Source of the DNA: Nonomuraea sp. NEAU-A123
GTDB taxonomy: Bacteria > Actinomycetota > Actinomycetes > Streptosporangiales > Streptosporangiaceae
Length of the DNA stretch: 64,000 nt
NCBI RefSeq assembly: GCF_018603905.1
Contig: NZ_JAHFZZ010000003.1
Coordinates: 558,001-622,000 of the forward strand
Reading direction: 5' to 3'
Positions 47,756 to 56,755 of the stretch are shown piece after piece; the stretch's first letter is position 1, and each line of letters opens with the position of its first letter. The notes under the pieces were generated by a model that was given only the letters and a program-made list of their open reading frames with translations, made no database searches and was not told where the DNA came from. Made by a program: the position numbers and the translations under genes.

Positions 47756-49184
47756 GCTCGCAGCGTGGCCACGGCCGGGCCTCCTCCAGCCGGGCGGCGA
47801 CCCTGATGAGCAGGTCCTCGCGGCCGTAGGGGGCGACCACCTGCACGCCGATCGGCAGGCGGCTCTCGCTCCGGCCCAGCGGCAGGCTGATCGCGGGCTG
47901 GCCGGTCGCGTTGAACGGCGGCGTGAACGGCCCGTACGCGAAGATCGTGTCCAGCCAATCCCTGAAGCTCTCCCGGGGCGCGTCGTAGTCGTACGTGCCG
48001 TGCGGCGCGGGCAACTGGCCGAGGGTGGGCGTGACCAGCAGGTCGTAGTCGGTGAAGAAGGCGGCGACCGATCGGGTCAGCCGGTTCTGGGCGTGGAAGC
48101 CGGTGATCAGGTCCAGCGCGCCGGCCCGCCGGGTGGCTTCCAGGATCAGCCTGCTGCCGGTTTCGAGCAGCGCGGGGTCGGGCTCCCCGGGCGCGAGCAG
48201 CAGGGTGGAGGCAATGGCCATGGCCTCCGTGAGGAGGCTGTGCAGGACGTCGTCCCAGTCGAGCACCGGACTCGCCTCGTCGACGTGGTGGCCCATCTCC
48301 GCCAGCAGTTCGCCGACCTTGACGGTGGCCTCGGCCACCTCGGGGTCGACGGGGACGCCCGACCAGGCCCGCGTGGTCACCGCGACGCGTAACCTGCCCG
48401 GATCGGCGCTCAGCTCGTCCGCGTACGGTCGCCAGGGCGTCGGGGCGGTGTACTTGTCGCCCACACCCGGCCCGTGGATCGCGTCGAGCAGGTGGGCGGA
48501 GTCACGCACGGTACGGGTCAGCGCGAACTCGCCCGCCATCCCGAACATCAGCTCGCCCATGTCCGGCCCCGGCGCCGTGCGGGACCTGGTCGGCTTGAGC
48601 CCCACCAGGCCGCAGCAGGAGGCGGGCACCCTGATGGAGCCGGCCCCGTCGCTGCCGTGCGCGAGGGGCACGGCGCCCGCGGCGACCAGCGCGGCCGCCC
48701 CGCCGCTCGATCCGCCGGCGCCGCGCTCCAGGTCCCACGGGTTGCGGGTGATCCCGTAGCGGACCGATTCGGTGCTGAAGCTGAGCGCCAGTTCGGGGGC
48801 GGTCGTCTGGCCCAGCGTGACCAGGCCGGCGGCCCTGAACCTGCGCATCAGCTCGGTGTCGTGGTCGGCCACCACGTGTGGCAGTGCCCTGCTGCCCAGG
48901 GAGAACGGCACGCCCTTCGCGACGGGCCCGTGATCCTTGATCAGGAAGGGCACCCCGGCGAACGGCCCGTCGGCCGCGTGGTCCAGAGCCGGCGAGAACA
49001 GCGGCAGCGTGAGGCCGTTCACCTGCGCGTTCGCGATCTCCAGAGCCTGCCGGGCGACGGCCTCGACCTCGGCGGCGCGTACCTTGCCGGTCCTGATCAG
49101 GTCACGCAGGCCGACGGCGTCGTAGCTCACGTACTCGTGAAGGTCCACCGCCCCAGCATCGGCCGCGCCGTTGATGAACACCAC
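47739..49184 (-). CDS. Amidase signature family enzyme
   Basis: 481-aa Ser-cisSer-Lys amidase. The catalytic Lys lies in FLIKDHGP. The signature is GGSSGGAAALVAAGAVPLAH followed by GSDGAGSIRVPASCCG, giving the cis-Ser and nucleophile Ser (GSIRVP). The length is normal. Substrate unknown. It diverges from the hypothetical gene at 49213. Confidence 0.92.
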   Translation of the reverse strand: MVFINGAADAGAVDLHEYVSYDAVGLRDLIRTGKVRAAEVEAVARQALEIANAQVNGLTLPLFSPALDHAADGPFAGVPFLIKDHGPVAKGVPFSLGSRALPHVVADHDTELMRRFRAAGLVTLGQTTAPELALSFSTESVRYGITRNPWDLERGAGGSSGGAAALVAAGAVPLAHGSDGAGSIRVPASCCGLVGLKPTRSRTAPGPDMGELMFGMAGEFALTRTVRDSAHLLDAIHGPGVGDKYTAPTPWRPYADELSADPGRLRVAVTTRAWSGVPVDPEVAEATVKVGELLAEMGHHVDEASPVLDWDDVLHSLLTEAMAIASTLLLAPGEPDPALLETGSRLILEATRRAGALDLITGFHAQNRLTRSVAAFFTDYDLLVTPTLGQLPAPHGTYDYDAPRESFRDWLDTIFAYGPFTPPFNATGQPAISLPLGRSESRLPIGVQVVAPYGREDLLIRVAARLEEARPWPRCELIRAT

Positions 49185-49212
49185 CGCTTTTCCACCGGCA
49201 TAATGACGCCCG

Positions 49213-49962
49213 ATGCCGAAATTTCATGACTTGTCGGAGTATGCGGCGACCATCGGTCCCGTCATCGACGCGGTCCACGTGAACGTGCACGCCTCGGCCC
49301 GCAAGGAGGTGGCGGGACTGCTGCCCGGCTTCCTGATCGACTTGCGCTTCACGCTCCCCCTCCGCCCGCTGACCCGACGTTCGCTCGCCACCATCTACCG
49401 GTACGGCGACGCGGCCTCACTCGATGCCGAGATCCGGGACCACCTGGGACAGGGCACGCTGGCGGAGGACGGAGACGGCGCGCTGCGGCCGACGGCCAAG
49501 GCGCTGACGTTCATCGACGGGCTCTACGCCGTGCACGCCGCCACCACCGAGCGCATCTGGGCGGGCCGCGACCTCCAGACGTTCGCCGACCTGGCTGGAC
49601 GGGTGGTGGACGCGGCCGGTGGCGATTCCGGAGGCGAGCTTGGTCGCGAGTCTGGTGGTGATCCCAGCGGCGAGCCCGGTGGCGCTTTTGCCGCGATGGC
49701 GCCGCCGTACGAGCCGGTGGGCACGCCCGCGGGCGTGCTGCTGTTCAACCGGCTCGCCGCGCTGCGCTATCACCGCGCCGACGCGCACGCCGCCGCCTGG
49801 CGGGCCGCCGGGCTCACCGCCGCCGAGATCGTCGCGCTCGGGCCAGGGCCCCTGCGCGACCGGATCGAGCGGGAGACCAACCAGCGGGCCGCCGCGCCGT
49901 ACGGCGCGATCACCGAGCACGAGCGCGCGCTCTTCCACGACGGCCTGCTGGCGCTGGTCTAG
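49213..49962 (+). CDS. Hypothetical protein (SCO6745-like)
   Basis: 249 aa, helical. The N-terminal part (LSEYAATIGPVIDAVHVNVH, LATIYRYGDAASLDAEIRDH, LRPTAKALTFIDGLYAVHAA) resembles a winged-helix-like domain. A Gly/Ser/Glu linker with short repeats (about 137-157) leads to a second helical domain, LLFNRLAALRYHRADAHAAA and onward, as in SCO6745-type proteins. The function is unknown and the family link is tentative. Confidence 0.5.
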   Translation: MPKFHDLSEYAATIGPVIDAVHVNVHASARKEVAGLLPGFLIDLRFTLPLRPLTRRSLATIYRYGDAASLDAEIRDHLGQGTLAEDGDGALRPTAKALTFIDGLYAVHAATTERIWAGRDLQTFADLAGRVVDAAGGDSGGELGRESGGDPSGEPGGAFAAMAPPYEPVGTPAGVLLFNRLAALRYHRADAHAAAWRAAGLTAAEIVALGPGPLRDRIERETNQRAAAPYGAITEHERALFHDGLLALV

Positions 49963-49987
49963 GACCACCTGGCGCTGGTCCTCGAGC

Positions 49988-50023
49988 GACCGGTCTTTGA
50001 GGGACCGGTCTTTGAGGGACCGG
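49988..50023. repeat. 15-bp tandem repeat (2.4 copies)
   Basis: GACCGGTCTTTGAGG repeats twice and begins a third time, between two convergent genes. The CCGGTC/GACCGG pieces can pair, so it may fold as a weak terminator. Confidence 0.6.
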
Positions 50024-50031
50024 GCGTCGGT

Positions 50032-52623
50032 CTAGAGAGACGTCAGCAGCCGCCCCACCTCCGCCCGGTCGTTGACGCCGAGCTTCTCGTACACGGCCTG
50101 CAGGTGGTTCGCGGCCGTCCGGGTGGAGACCGTGAGCCGGTCGGCGATCTGCCGGTTGGTCAGGCCGGCCGCCGCGAGCTGGACGATCTCCCGCTGCCGC
50201 GGCGTCAGCTCGGGCGTGGCCAGCTCGACCAGCGCGGGCGTCGACACCCCCGGGCAACGCCTGGCCAGGGCCCACGCCCTGGTCTGCGCCCCCTTGGCCA
50301 GGGCGCCCCGGCCCAGAGCGCGGTAGGCGGCGGACTCCTGAGCGGTGGCTTCGGCGGCGTACAGGATCATCCCGAGCCGCTCGAACTCGGCCGCCACCCC
50401 CCGCAGCCCCTCGGGGTCGCGGGTGGCCCGCGCGTGCCGGGCCAGCAGCCCGACGAGCGGCCCGTCCACCCGTTCGGCCAGCGCGGACAGCCGGTCGGCG
50501 GCCAGCCCGGGAACACCCAGCCGCACCAGATCGTGCAGCGCGAACATCAGGTGCCCGAACTGCTCGTGCTTCTCCGCGACGTCGGCCGCCGACAGGCACA
50601 GGCGTACCGCCCCGTCCAGGTCTCCGCAGCCCGCCGTCACCCACACCGCGGCCTGCAGCGTCGGATGGCGGGTGAACGCCCATCGGGAGGCGAGCTCCTC
50701 GGCCTCGGGCAGCAGTTCGCGCGCCTCCGCCGTCCTGCCCAGCAGCGCCAGAGCGTGCGCCTGCTCGGCCAGGCACCGCCCCCGGTACGGAGAGCGGTCG
50801 TGCAGCCCGGCGGCGTCGTCGCGGCTCCACCGTACGGCGCCTTCGGCATCGCCCCGCAGCCTGCTGACCAGCGCCCGAAAGGCCCCGAACCCGGAGACGG
50901 AGAGCTCGGCCACGGCCAGCTCCATGCCGTAGTCGGCGGTGCGTTCCGCCGCGTCCAGTTGCCCGGCGAACGTCTCGGCGGCGCAGCGCGCGTCGAGCAT
51001 CGTCGGCAGCGCGTGCGGCGTCTCGTCCCCCCAGCCGTCCGCCTCGGCCAGGGCCTGCTCGACGACCGCGAGGGTGCGCTCGGTCCGCCCCGAGTAGGCG
51101 CTGGACCAGGCGTCGAGCGCGGCCACGTGCGCCGCGCCGCGTACCGTGATCGGTGTGCACGCGCGGGCCCGGTCGAGCGACTCGACGGCTCTGGTGGTGC
51201 GGCCCGCCCAGAACTCGGCCACGCCGAGGTAGATGTGCGCCTCCTGCTGCCAGGCCGGGTCGGTGAGGGTGCGCGCCGCCTCGCCGAGCACCTGACACGC
51301 CTCGGAGAGGGCGCCCGCCCAGGCGTGGTTGAGGCCCAGGCTGATGGCGTGTTGCGCGCGTTCGCTCTCGGTGACGGCCGCCGGCGCCGTCTGGCGCAGC
51401 GCCGTCAGCGCGGCGTCGGCGTCACCCAGCACCATGAGCGCCTGGCCGAGCAGCGCGACCGCGGCCACGCTCGCCCCCGCCTCCATCGCGGCCCTGGCCA
51501 GCCGGGCGGCCAGGCGCGGATCCTGCCTGGCCCAGGCCAGGCCCGCGGCGACGAGCAGCATGTCCGGCTCGGCCGTCGAGCCGCTGTCGAGCCGCCACAC
51601 GGCCGCGCGCAGCACGTCCTCGCGCCGCCGCAGCCCGCTCGCCTCCAGCGCCTCGGCCAGCATCCGCAGCCGCCGCCGGGTCCGCAGCGTGCCGCAGCCG
51701 CCGCGTACCACCTCGCCGTAGAGGGGGTGGCCGAGCCGCAGGTGCTCGCGCTGCCCGTCGCGGACGGCCACGATCAGCCCGCGGTTCTCCACCCGCTCCG
51801 TCGCGCTCGGCGAGGTGAGCGAGACCAGCAGCTCGGTGCCGAGCGGCTCGCCGAACGCCACCAGTTCCAGCACCTCGCGCTCGTCCTGGTCGAGGTGGCC
51901 GATCCTGGCGTCGACCAGCTCGCGCAGCCGGGTGGTCATCGACAGCTCGCCCTGCCAGCGCCACTGACCGTCGGTCTCGGTCAGACATCCGGCGGTACGG
52001 CCGGCGTGCACGAGTTCGCGCAGGTAGAGCACGTTCCCCTCGCTGACCCTGGCCAGGTGCCTGACGGTCGGCCCGGCCACCTCCCCGCCGAGCGCCCCGG
52101 TCAGCACCTCCCCGACCTCGGCCACGGTCAGGGGCGGCAGCTCGATCCGGCAGAGCAGCTCGTCCTTCCACAGCGCGGCGACCGGCGCGGGCAGCGGCTC
52201 ACCGCTGCGTACCGTGACCAGCAGCCTGGCGGTGCCGCTCTCCGCCAGATGGTGCACCAGCGCCGCCGACGCCGGGTCGAGCCGGTGCGCGTCGTCCACG
52301 CTCACCAGCAGCTCGTCCCGCCCCGCGCTGATCCGCAGGTGCTGCGCGGCCCACCGCAGCAGGTTCTCCCCGCTGCCCGGCGGCCCGGTCAGCGCGTGCG
52401 CGAACGCGCCGAACGGGATCACCGCCGCCGTCTCCGTACCCAGCGCACGGACCACCCCGTACCCCTTAAGACCGGACAGCGCCTGCGCCGCCAGCCTGCT
52501 CTTGCCTACCCCCGCGTCCCCGGCGATCATCACGCCCGCTCTCGACCGCAGGGTCTCCCGTACGGTCGCCAGCTGGCCCCCTCGCCCGACGAACGGCCAT
52601 GCGCTCCCCAGCTGCTCGCTCAT
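50032..52623 (-). CDS. LuxR-family ATP-binding regulator (LAL)
   Basis: 863 aa from ATG 52623, with AGGAGG close upstream; an in-frame ATG at 52638 would precede that site. Walker A GDAGVGKS (35-42), then Walker B LLVSVDDAHRLD, form an AAA/NTPase of the MalT/LAL kind. A long helical TPR-like middle follows. The LuxR helix-turn-helix at the C-terminus (LTPRQREIVQLAAAGLTNRQ and IADRLTVSTRTAANHLQAVY) binds DNA. LAL regulators control secondary metabolism or sugar use. Third gene of an operon with a small protein and a BTAD regulator. Confidence 0.93.
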   Translation of the reverse strand: MSEQLGSAWPFVGRGGQLATVRETLRSRAGVMIAGDAGVGKSRLAAQALSGLKGYGVVRALGTETAAVIPFGAFAHALTGPPGSGENLLRWAAQHLRISAGRDELLVSVDDAHRLDPASAALVHHLAESGTARLLVTVRSGEPLPAPVAALWKDELLCRIELPPLTVAEVGEVLTGALGGEVAGPTVRHLARVSEGNVLYLRELVHAGRTAGCLTETDGQWRWQGELSMTTRLRELVDARIGHLDQDEREVLELVAFGEPLGTELLVSLTSPSATERVENRGLIVAVRDGQREHLRLGHPLYGEVVRGGCGTLRTRRRLRMLAEALEASGLRRREDVLRAAVWRLDSGSTAEPDMLLVAAGLAWARQDPRLAARLARAAMEAGASVAAVALLGQALMVLGDADAALTALRQTAPAAVTESERAQHAISLGLNHAWAGALSEACQVLGEAARTLTDPAWQQEAHIYLGVAEFWAGRTTRAVESLDRARACTPITVRGAAHVAALDAWSSAYSGRTERTLAVVEQALAEADGWGDETPHALPTMLDARCAAETFAGQLDAAERTADYGMELAVAELSVSGFGAFRALVSRLRGDAEGAVRWSRDDAAGLHDRSPYRGRCLAEQAHALALLGRTAEARELLPEAEELASRWAFTRHPTLQAAVWVTAGCGDLDGAVRLCLSAADVAEKHEQFGHLMFALHDLVRLGVPGLAADRLSALAERVDGPLVGLLARHARATRDPEGLRGVAAEFERLGMILYAAEATAQESAAYRALGRGALAKGAQTRAWALARRCPGVSTPALVELATPELTPRQREIVQLAAAGLTNRQIADRLTVSTRTAANHLQAVYEKLGVNDRAEVGRLLTSL

Positions 52624-52671
52624 CGTGCCTCCTCTCACCCTTGATGGTGGTGAGGAAGGTTCGCGGGAGGT

Positions 52672-52833
52672 TCAGGGCTGATCCGGTTTCAGCCCGGCCG
52701 CGGAGAGTAGCAGGTCGACGACCGCCTCGCTCCCGCTGAACGGCACCGGTTCGCCCCCGACCTCTTCGAGCAGCCCGCGAAGCTGGCCGCCGGACTGCTC
52801 CGGCTCGACCAGCCGTACGATGACCGTCCTCAT
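52672..52833 (-). CDS. 53-aa small protein between two large regulators
   Basis: ATG 52833 to TGA 52672: MRTVIVRLVEPEQSGGQLRG, then LLEEVGGEPVPFSGSEAVVD and a short tail. It looks like a beta-alpha-beta fragment. It is placed 35 bp after the BTAD gene and 48 bp before the LAL gene, so it is certainly in their operon. Codon use is like its neighbours. Function unknown. Confidence 0.7.
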   Translation of the reverse strand: MRTVIVRLVEPEQSGGQLRGLLEEVGGEPVPFSGSEAVVDLLLSAAGLKPDQP

Positions 52834-52868
52834 TTCGGCACCATCTCGCCGAACGGTTCAGGTCAGGT

Positions 52869-55800
52869 TCAGGTGGGGTAGGGCGCGGGCTCCACTTCCA
52901 GCTCACGCATCCGTTCGGCGTACAGGGCGTAGCGCCGGCGCGCGTCGCCGCGCCGGCCCGCCGAGTCGAGCACCCGGACCAGGCCGAGGTGGGCGCGCTC
53001 GTCGTAGCGGTCGCGTTCGAGCAGCCGCAGCCAGTAGCGGGCCGCCTCGTCGTGCCGTCCCTCGGCCGCCCGCGCCGTCGCGAGCCTGGCGGCCGCCTGC
53101 ACGTACGCCAGCCTGGCCTCCTCACGCAGCCCCACGGCCCAGTCGGCGTACGGGTCCTCCTCGCAGAAGTCGCCCCCGTAGGACGCCTCGGCCTCCGCCC
53201 ACCGCGCCAGCGCCTCCACCGGCCGCCCCGCCTGATCCAGTTGTACGGCCGAGCCCACCAGGTCGAGGAACCCCTCCACGTCGACGTCCACGTTGGCCAG
53301 GTCGAGCCGCAGCGCGCCTTCGTCGGAGACGACGAACTCGTCCGCGGGACGTACATGAGCCGGATCGAGCACGGCCCGCAGCGTGGACACCATCACGTTC
53401 AGCCGCTTCAGCCCGACCGAGTCGCCCTCCTGGTCCGGCCAGAGGATCTCCACCAGCCGCTCCCTGCTGATCGCCGCACCCCGGCGGCTGACCAGGATCT
53501 TCAGCAGGTCGCGGGCCTTGCGCGACTGCCAGGCGGTACGCGCGACGGGCACCGCGCCACGCAGCACTCGGAACGTTCCCATGGTCTCGACCAGCACCCG
53601 AGCCTCCGCGGCGGGGGTGAACCGGCCGACCAGCGCGTCGATCCTGGCATCGAGCGCCCGGCAGCCGATCGCGTGCATGCGGCCCCTGACCCGGTGCGCG
53701 ACCTCCCGGCCGGTCACCGCGTCGCCCAGCGCGGCCCTGATCAGCTCGGCCCTGGCCCGGCCGACCGGATCGCCCAGCGCCGACCACCGGCGCACGGCCT
53801 CGTCGGCCAGCAGGGAGTCGCCGTCGAGCTCGGCACGCAGCTCCACCATCGCGGCCTGGGCGGCGTGGTCCCTGCGCCGCACGGCGACGGGCTCGGCCTC
53901 GGCCAGCAGCGTCCTGGCCTCGTCATAGCGCCTGGCAGCCAGTGCGACGCGGGCCGCGACCAGCCTGGCGTTCACCCCGGCGATGCCCTCGGCGTGCTTC
54001 AGCGCCCGCGCGGCCACGCGGGCCGCCTCGTCGGGATCGTCGTCGGCGAGCAGCACGGCCAGCTTGTTCAGCGCGTTGGACAGCTCCTGGACCTCGCCGG
54101 ACGCGCCGGCGTCCGCGATGATCCGCCGGTAGATGGCCATCGCCGACCTGCGGTCACCGCGCAGCACCTGCACGTCGGCCAGTCGGATCAGCCCGTAGCC
54201 GACGAACCGCGACCCCATCGCCTCCCACCGGGCCGCCGCGTCCGCGGCGTCGATCGCCGCCTCCTCCAGCCGGCCGAGGCCGATGAGCGCCTTGGCCCGG
54301 TTGGCGATGTTCAGCGCGGCGTACGGGGCGAATGACACCAGATCGGACAGCCTGGCCGCGATCTCGACCTCCGCCAGCGCCCTGGCGTAGGCGCCCTCGT
54401 CGAGGTGGCAGGAGGCGCGATTGGCCCGGATGCGGATGAGCTGGACGACGTCCCCGGCCCGCTCGGCGTACTCCAGCGCCCTCAGGTAATAGGCATCGTT
54501 GGCCCGCCGGTCGCCGTCGAGCGAGGCGAGCATGGCCTGTACGGTGCAGGCCGCGGCCATGGCACCCGGATCGCCCAGCGCGCTGGCCAGCTCCAGCGCC
54601 CGGTCCGCCAACTCGGCGCAGCCCGCCCGGTCCCCCTTCAGCCAGAGCACCGACGCGGTGGAGGCCGCGCACATCGCCGCGTCGGCGGGCGGCAGGCCGT
54701 ACTCGAAGCCCCTGGTGTAGATGGCGATGGCCGAGTCGAGGTCGCCGCGCAGGTGGTCGATGAGGCCGAGCCGCCTGGCCAGGAACGCGTCGAACACCGA
54801 GGTCGCCGCCGCGCGGGCGAGCAGGGCTCGCGCCCGGTTCCAGTCACCGCGGTTCTGCTCCGCGATGCCCGCCAGGCGCTGCATCGCGGGCGCCTGCCTG
54901 GTCGGCTCCGGCAGCAGGCCGAGCGCCGCCACCACGTCGTCGCCGCGCTCGGCCAGGTGCGGGCCGTGCGTGCCGAGCAGCGAGGTGACGAGCGTGGTGT
55001 GCTGGGTGGCCACCGCGGCGCGCAGGGCCAGCTCGGGCTGGTCGTGTTCGACGTACCAGCGGGCGGCGACGGCGGCCGTGTCGTGCGCCTCGTGCCGGTC
55101 GAGCGGCGCGTGCGCGGCCAGTACGTGGGCGCTGGTGGCCGTTAACCGGTAACTATTGGTCAGGGTCGGCCCGTGTCCGCTGATCGCGGCCGGTCGGTGC
55201 CCGTCGTGGCCGGCCTCCAGGAACAGGCCCCGGCTGGTCAGCGAGGCCAGCGTGTCGGGCGGGGCGCCCAGTGCGGTGGCGAGGTCGTCGGTGAGCACGG
55301 GTAGTACGGTGGCCGCCCGCAGCAGCTCGCGCATGCTCGCGGGCAGGTCGTCGAACGCGGACAGCGTGAGCCGCTCCAGCGTGGCGGAGGTGGCGGCCAG
55401 GCCCGCGGCGGTGCCCGGCCAGGCGGCGGGATCGGTGCGGGCCAGCGCGTCGAGCGCGGCGCGTACAGCGGCGGGCCAGCCGCCGCAGGCGTCGTGCAGC
55501 GTGGCGGCGATCGCGCCCCCCGGCTCGCCCAGCCGATCGCGCGCCCAGGCCGTGGTCTCGTCGATCGTGAGCGCGAGGTCGGTCGCGTCGAGGTCGAGCA
55601 CCTCATGGTCCTGCCGCAGCCGGGCCGTGGGGAACGGCAACGGCGCCCGCGAGGCCGTGACCACGTGCAGATGGCGAGGGGCCGCCCGGATCAGCGTCTC
55701 GACATAACGTACGGAGCCGGCCGCGCCGATGATCGTCTCGATGCCGTCGAAGACCAGGGCGAGTCCCCGGCGCAGCCGCCCGGCCAGCGCCTCGGCCAGC

Positions 55801-56117
55801 GCGCCCGCCAGCGCCGCCGCTCTGGACAGCTCGTCGGCGTCGGGTCCGAGCGGGGACTCGGCGGCGGCCGCGAGCTCGGCGGGCAGGTCGGGAACCGCCT
55901 CCGACAGGGCCGCGACCAGGGCCCCGGCCAGCGTGGTCAGGTCGCGATCGGCGGGCCCGAGCCGGTGGAGCACCGCCCCGACATCCTCGCTCCAACTCGT
56001 CAGGGCGATCGACTTGCCGTAGCCCGTGGTGGCCACCAAAGTGGTGAGCCTGTGCGTCAGCGCCCCGTCGAGCCGCCGGTCGAGGGCGGGACGGGGTTGC
56101 ACCCACCCACGTTCCAC
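52869..56117 (-). CDS. BTAD/SARP-type regulator with MalT-like ATPase
   Basis: 1082 aa. The N-terminal NTPase has Walker A VATTGYGKS (28-36) and LVFDGIETIIG as a likely Walker B. The middle is a long series of TPR-like helical repeats (about 330-830). The C-terminus has an OmpR-like winged helix (VETMGTFRVLRGAVPVARTA, SRKARDLLKILVSRRGAAIS, RERLVEILWPD) and a BTAD domain. The domain order is reversed relative to AfsR/SARPs, which have DNA-binding first. It heads the operon with the 53-aa protein and LAL regulator. Target genes are not apparent nearby. Confidence 0.9.
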   Translation of the reverse strand: MERGWVQPRPALDRRLDGALTHRLTTLVATTGYGKSIALTSWSEDVGAVLHRLGPADRDLTTLAGALVAALSEAVPDLPAELAAAAESPLGPDADELSRAAALAGALAEALAGRLRRGLALVFDGIETIIGAAGSVRYVETLIRAAPRHLHVVTASRAPLPFPTARLRQDHEVLDLDATDLALTIDETTAWARDRLGEPGGAIAATLHDACGGWPAAVRAALDALARTDPAAWPGTAAGLAATSATLERLTLSAFDDLPASMRELLRAATVLPVLTDDLATALGAPPDTLASLTSRGLFLEAGHDGHRPAAISGHGPTLTNSYRLTATSAHVLAAHAPLDRHEAHDTAAVAARWYVEHDQPELALRAAVATQHTTLVTSLLGTHGPHLAERGDDVVAALGLLPEPTRQAPAMQRLAGIAEQNRGDWNRARALLARAAATSVFDAFLARRLGLIDHLRGDLDSAIAIYTRGFEYGLPPADAAMCAASTASVLWLKGDRAGCAELADRALELASALGDPGAMAAACTVQAMLASLDGDRRANDAYYLRALEYAERAGDVVQLIRIRANRASCHLDEGAYARALAEVEIAARLSDLVSFAPYAALNIANRAKALIGLGRLEEAAIDAADAAARWEAMGSRFVGYGLIRLADVQVLRGDRRSAMAIYRRIIADAGASGEVQELSNALNKLAVLLADDDPDEAARVAARALKHAEGIAGVNARLVAARVALAARRYDEARTLLAEAEPVAVRRRDHAAQAAMVELRAELDGDSLLADEAVRRWSALGDPVGRARAELIRAALGDAVTGREVAHRVRGRMHAIGCRALDARIDALVGRFTPAAEARVLVETMGTFRVLRGAVPVARTAWQSRKARDLLKILVSRRGAAISRERLVEILWPDQEGDSVGLKRLNVMVSTLRAVLDPAHVRPADEFVVSDEGALRLDLANVDVDVEGFLDLVGSAVQLDQAGRPVEALARWAEAEASYGGDFCEEDPYADWAVGLREEARLAYVQAAARLATARAAEGRHDEAARYWLRLLERDRYDERAHLGLVRVLDSAGRRGDARRRYALYAERMRELEVEPAPYPT

Positions 56118-56230
56118 CCACGCATGCTACGCCGGGGATCGCGAACGACTCCAGAGTTCGCAAAGTGCCACCTCCCGGTAACCAGGGGGGAGGCGCACTA
56201 TGGTCGAGTACTTCTTCGAGGAGGGTCGCG

Positions 56231-56755
56231 GTGGATCAGGACCTGCCCGGCGGAGCGAGGCTGATCGTGGGAGTGGACGAATCTCCGGCCTCGCGTTGGG
56301 CGCTGGCATGGGCCATCGGGGCGGCACGGCTGCACCGGATGGCGCTGATCGCCGTGCACGTGAGCCGGGCGCCCATGCACCCCTTCCCCGAGGCGCTGCC
56401 TGTGCAGCACGCCATCAGGGCAGGGGAGGAGGCGCGGTGCAACGAGGTGATCGCGGGGGTGTTCGACGACGTGGCCGGTGGGCTGCCCGCCGACCTCACC
56501 ACGGCGGTGGTCGGCCGGGTCGGCGATCCCGGCTATCACCTCGTCGATCTGGCGCGTGAGGGCGATCTGCTGGTGCTCGGGCGGGGCAAGCGGGGGGTGC
56601 TGAGCCGGTTGTTCCTGCCTTCGACCAGCATGTACTGCGCTCGGCACGCCAAGACGACGGTGGTGATCGTCCGCCAGCCGACGCCGCCGGACGAGCCGCA
56701 ACTGCCGGGGGAGCGGACGCGGCGGTTCTGGAGCCGGAGCCGTAAGCACTTCTAG
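56231..56755 (+). CDS. Universal stress protein (UspA family)
   Basis: 174 aa from GTG 56231, 6 bp after GAGGAGGG. A single Usp domain opens with LIVGVDESPASRWALAWAIG. The ATP-binding glycine motif is variant (LVLGRGKRGVLSRLFLPSTS), so nucleotide binding is likely but not certain. A basic tail follows (RTRRFWSRSRKHF). The stop overlaps the convergent MocR gene by 4 bp. Confidence 0.88.
   Translation: MDQDLPGGARLIVGVDESPASRWALAWAIGAARLHRMALIAVHVSRAPMHPFPEALPVQHAIRAGEEARCNEVIAGVFDDVAGGLPADLTTAVVGRVGDPGYHLVDLAREGDLLVLGRGKRGVLSRLFLPSTSMYCARHAKTTVVIVRQPTPPDEPQLPGERTRRFWSRSRKHF

Noticed and set aside
49988..50023. Short tandem repeat considered as a CRISPR-like or iteron array
   Set aside because: Only 2.4 copies of 15 bp without spacers, between two convergent gene ends.
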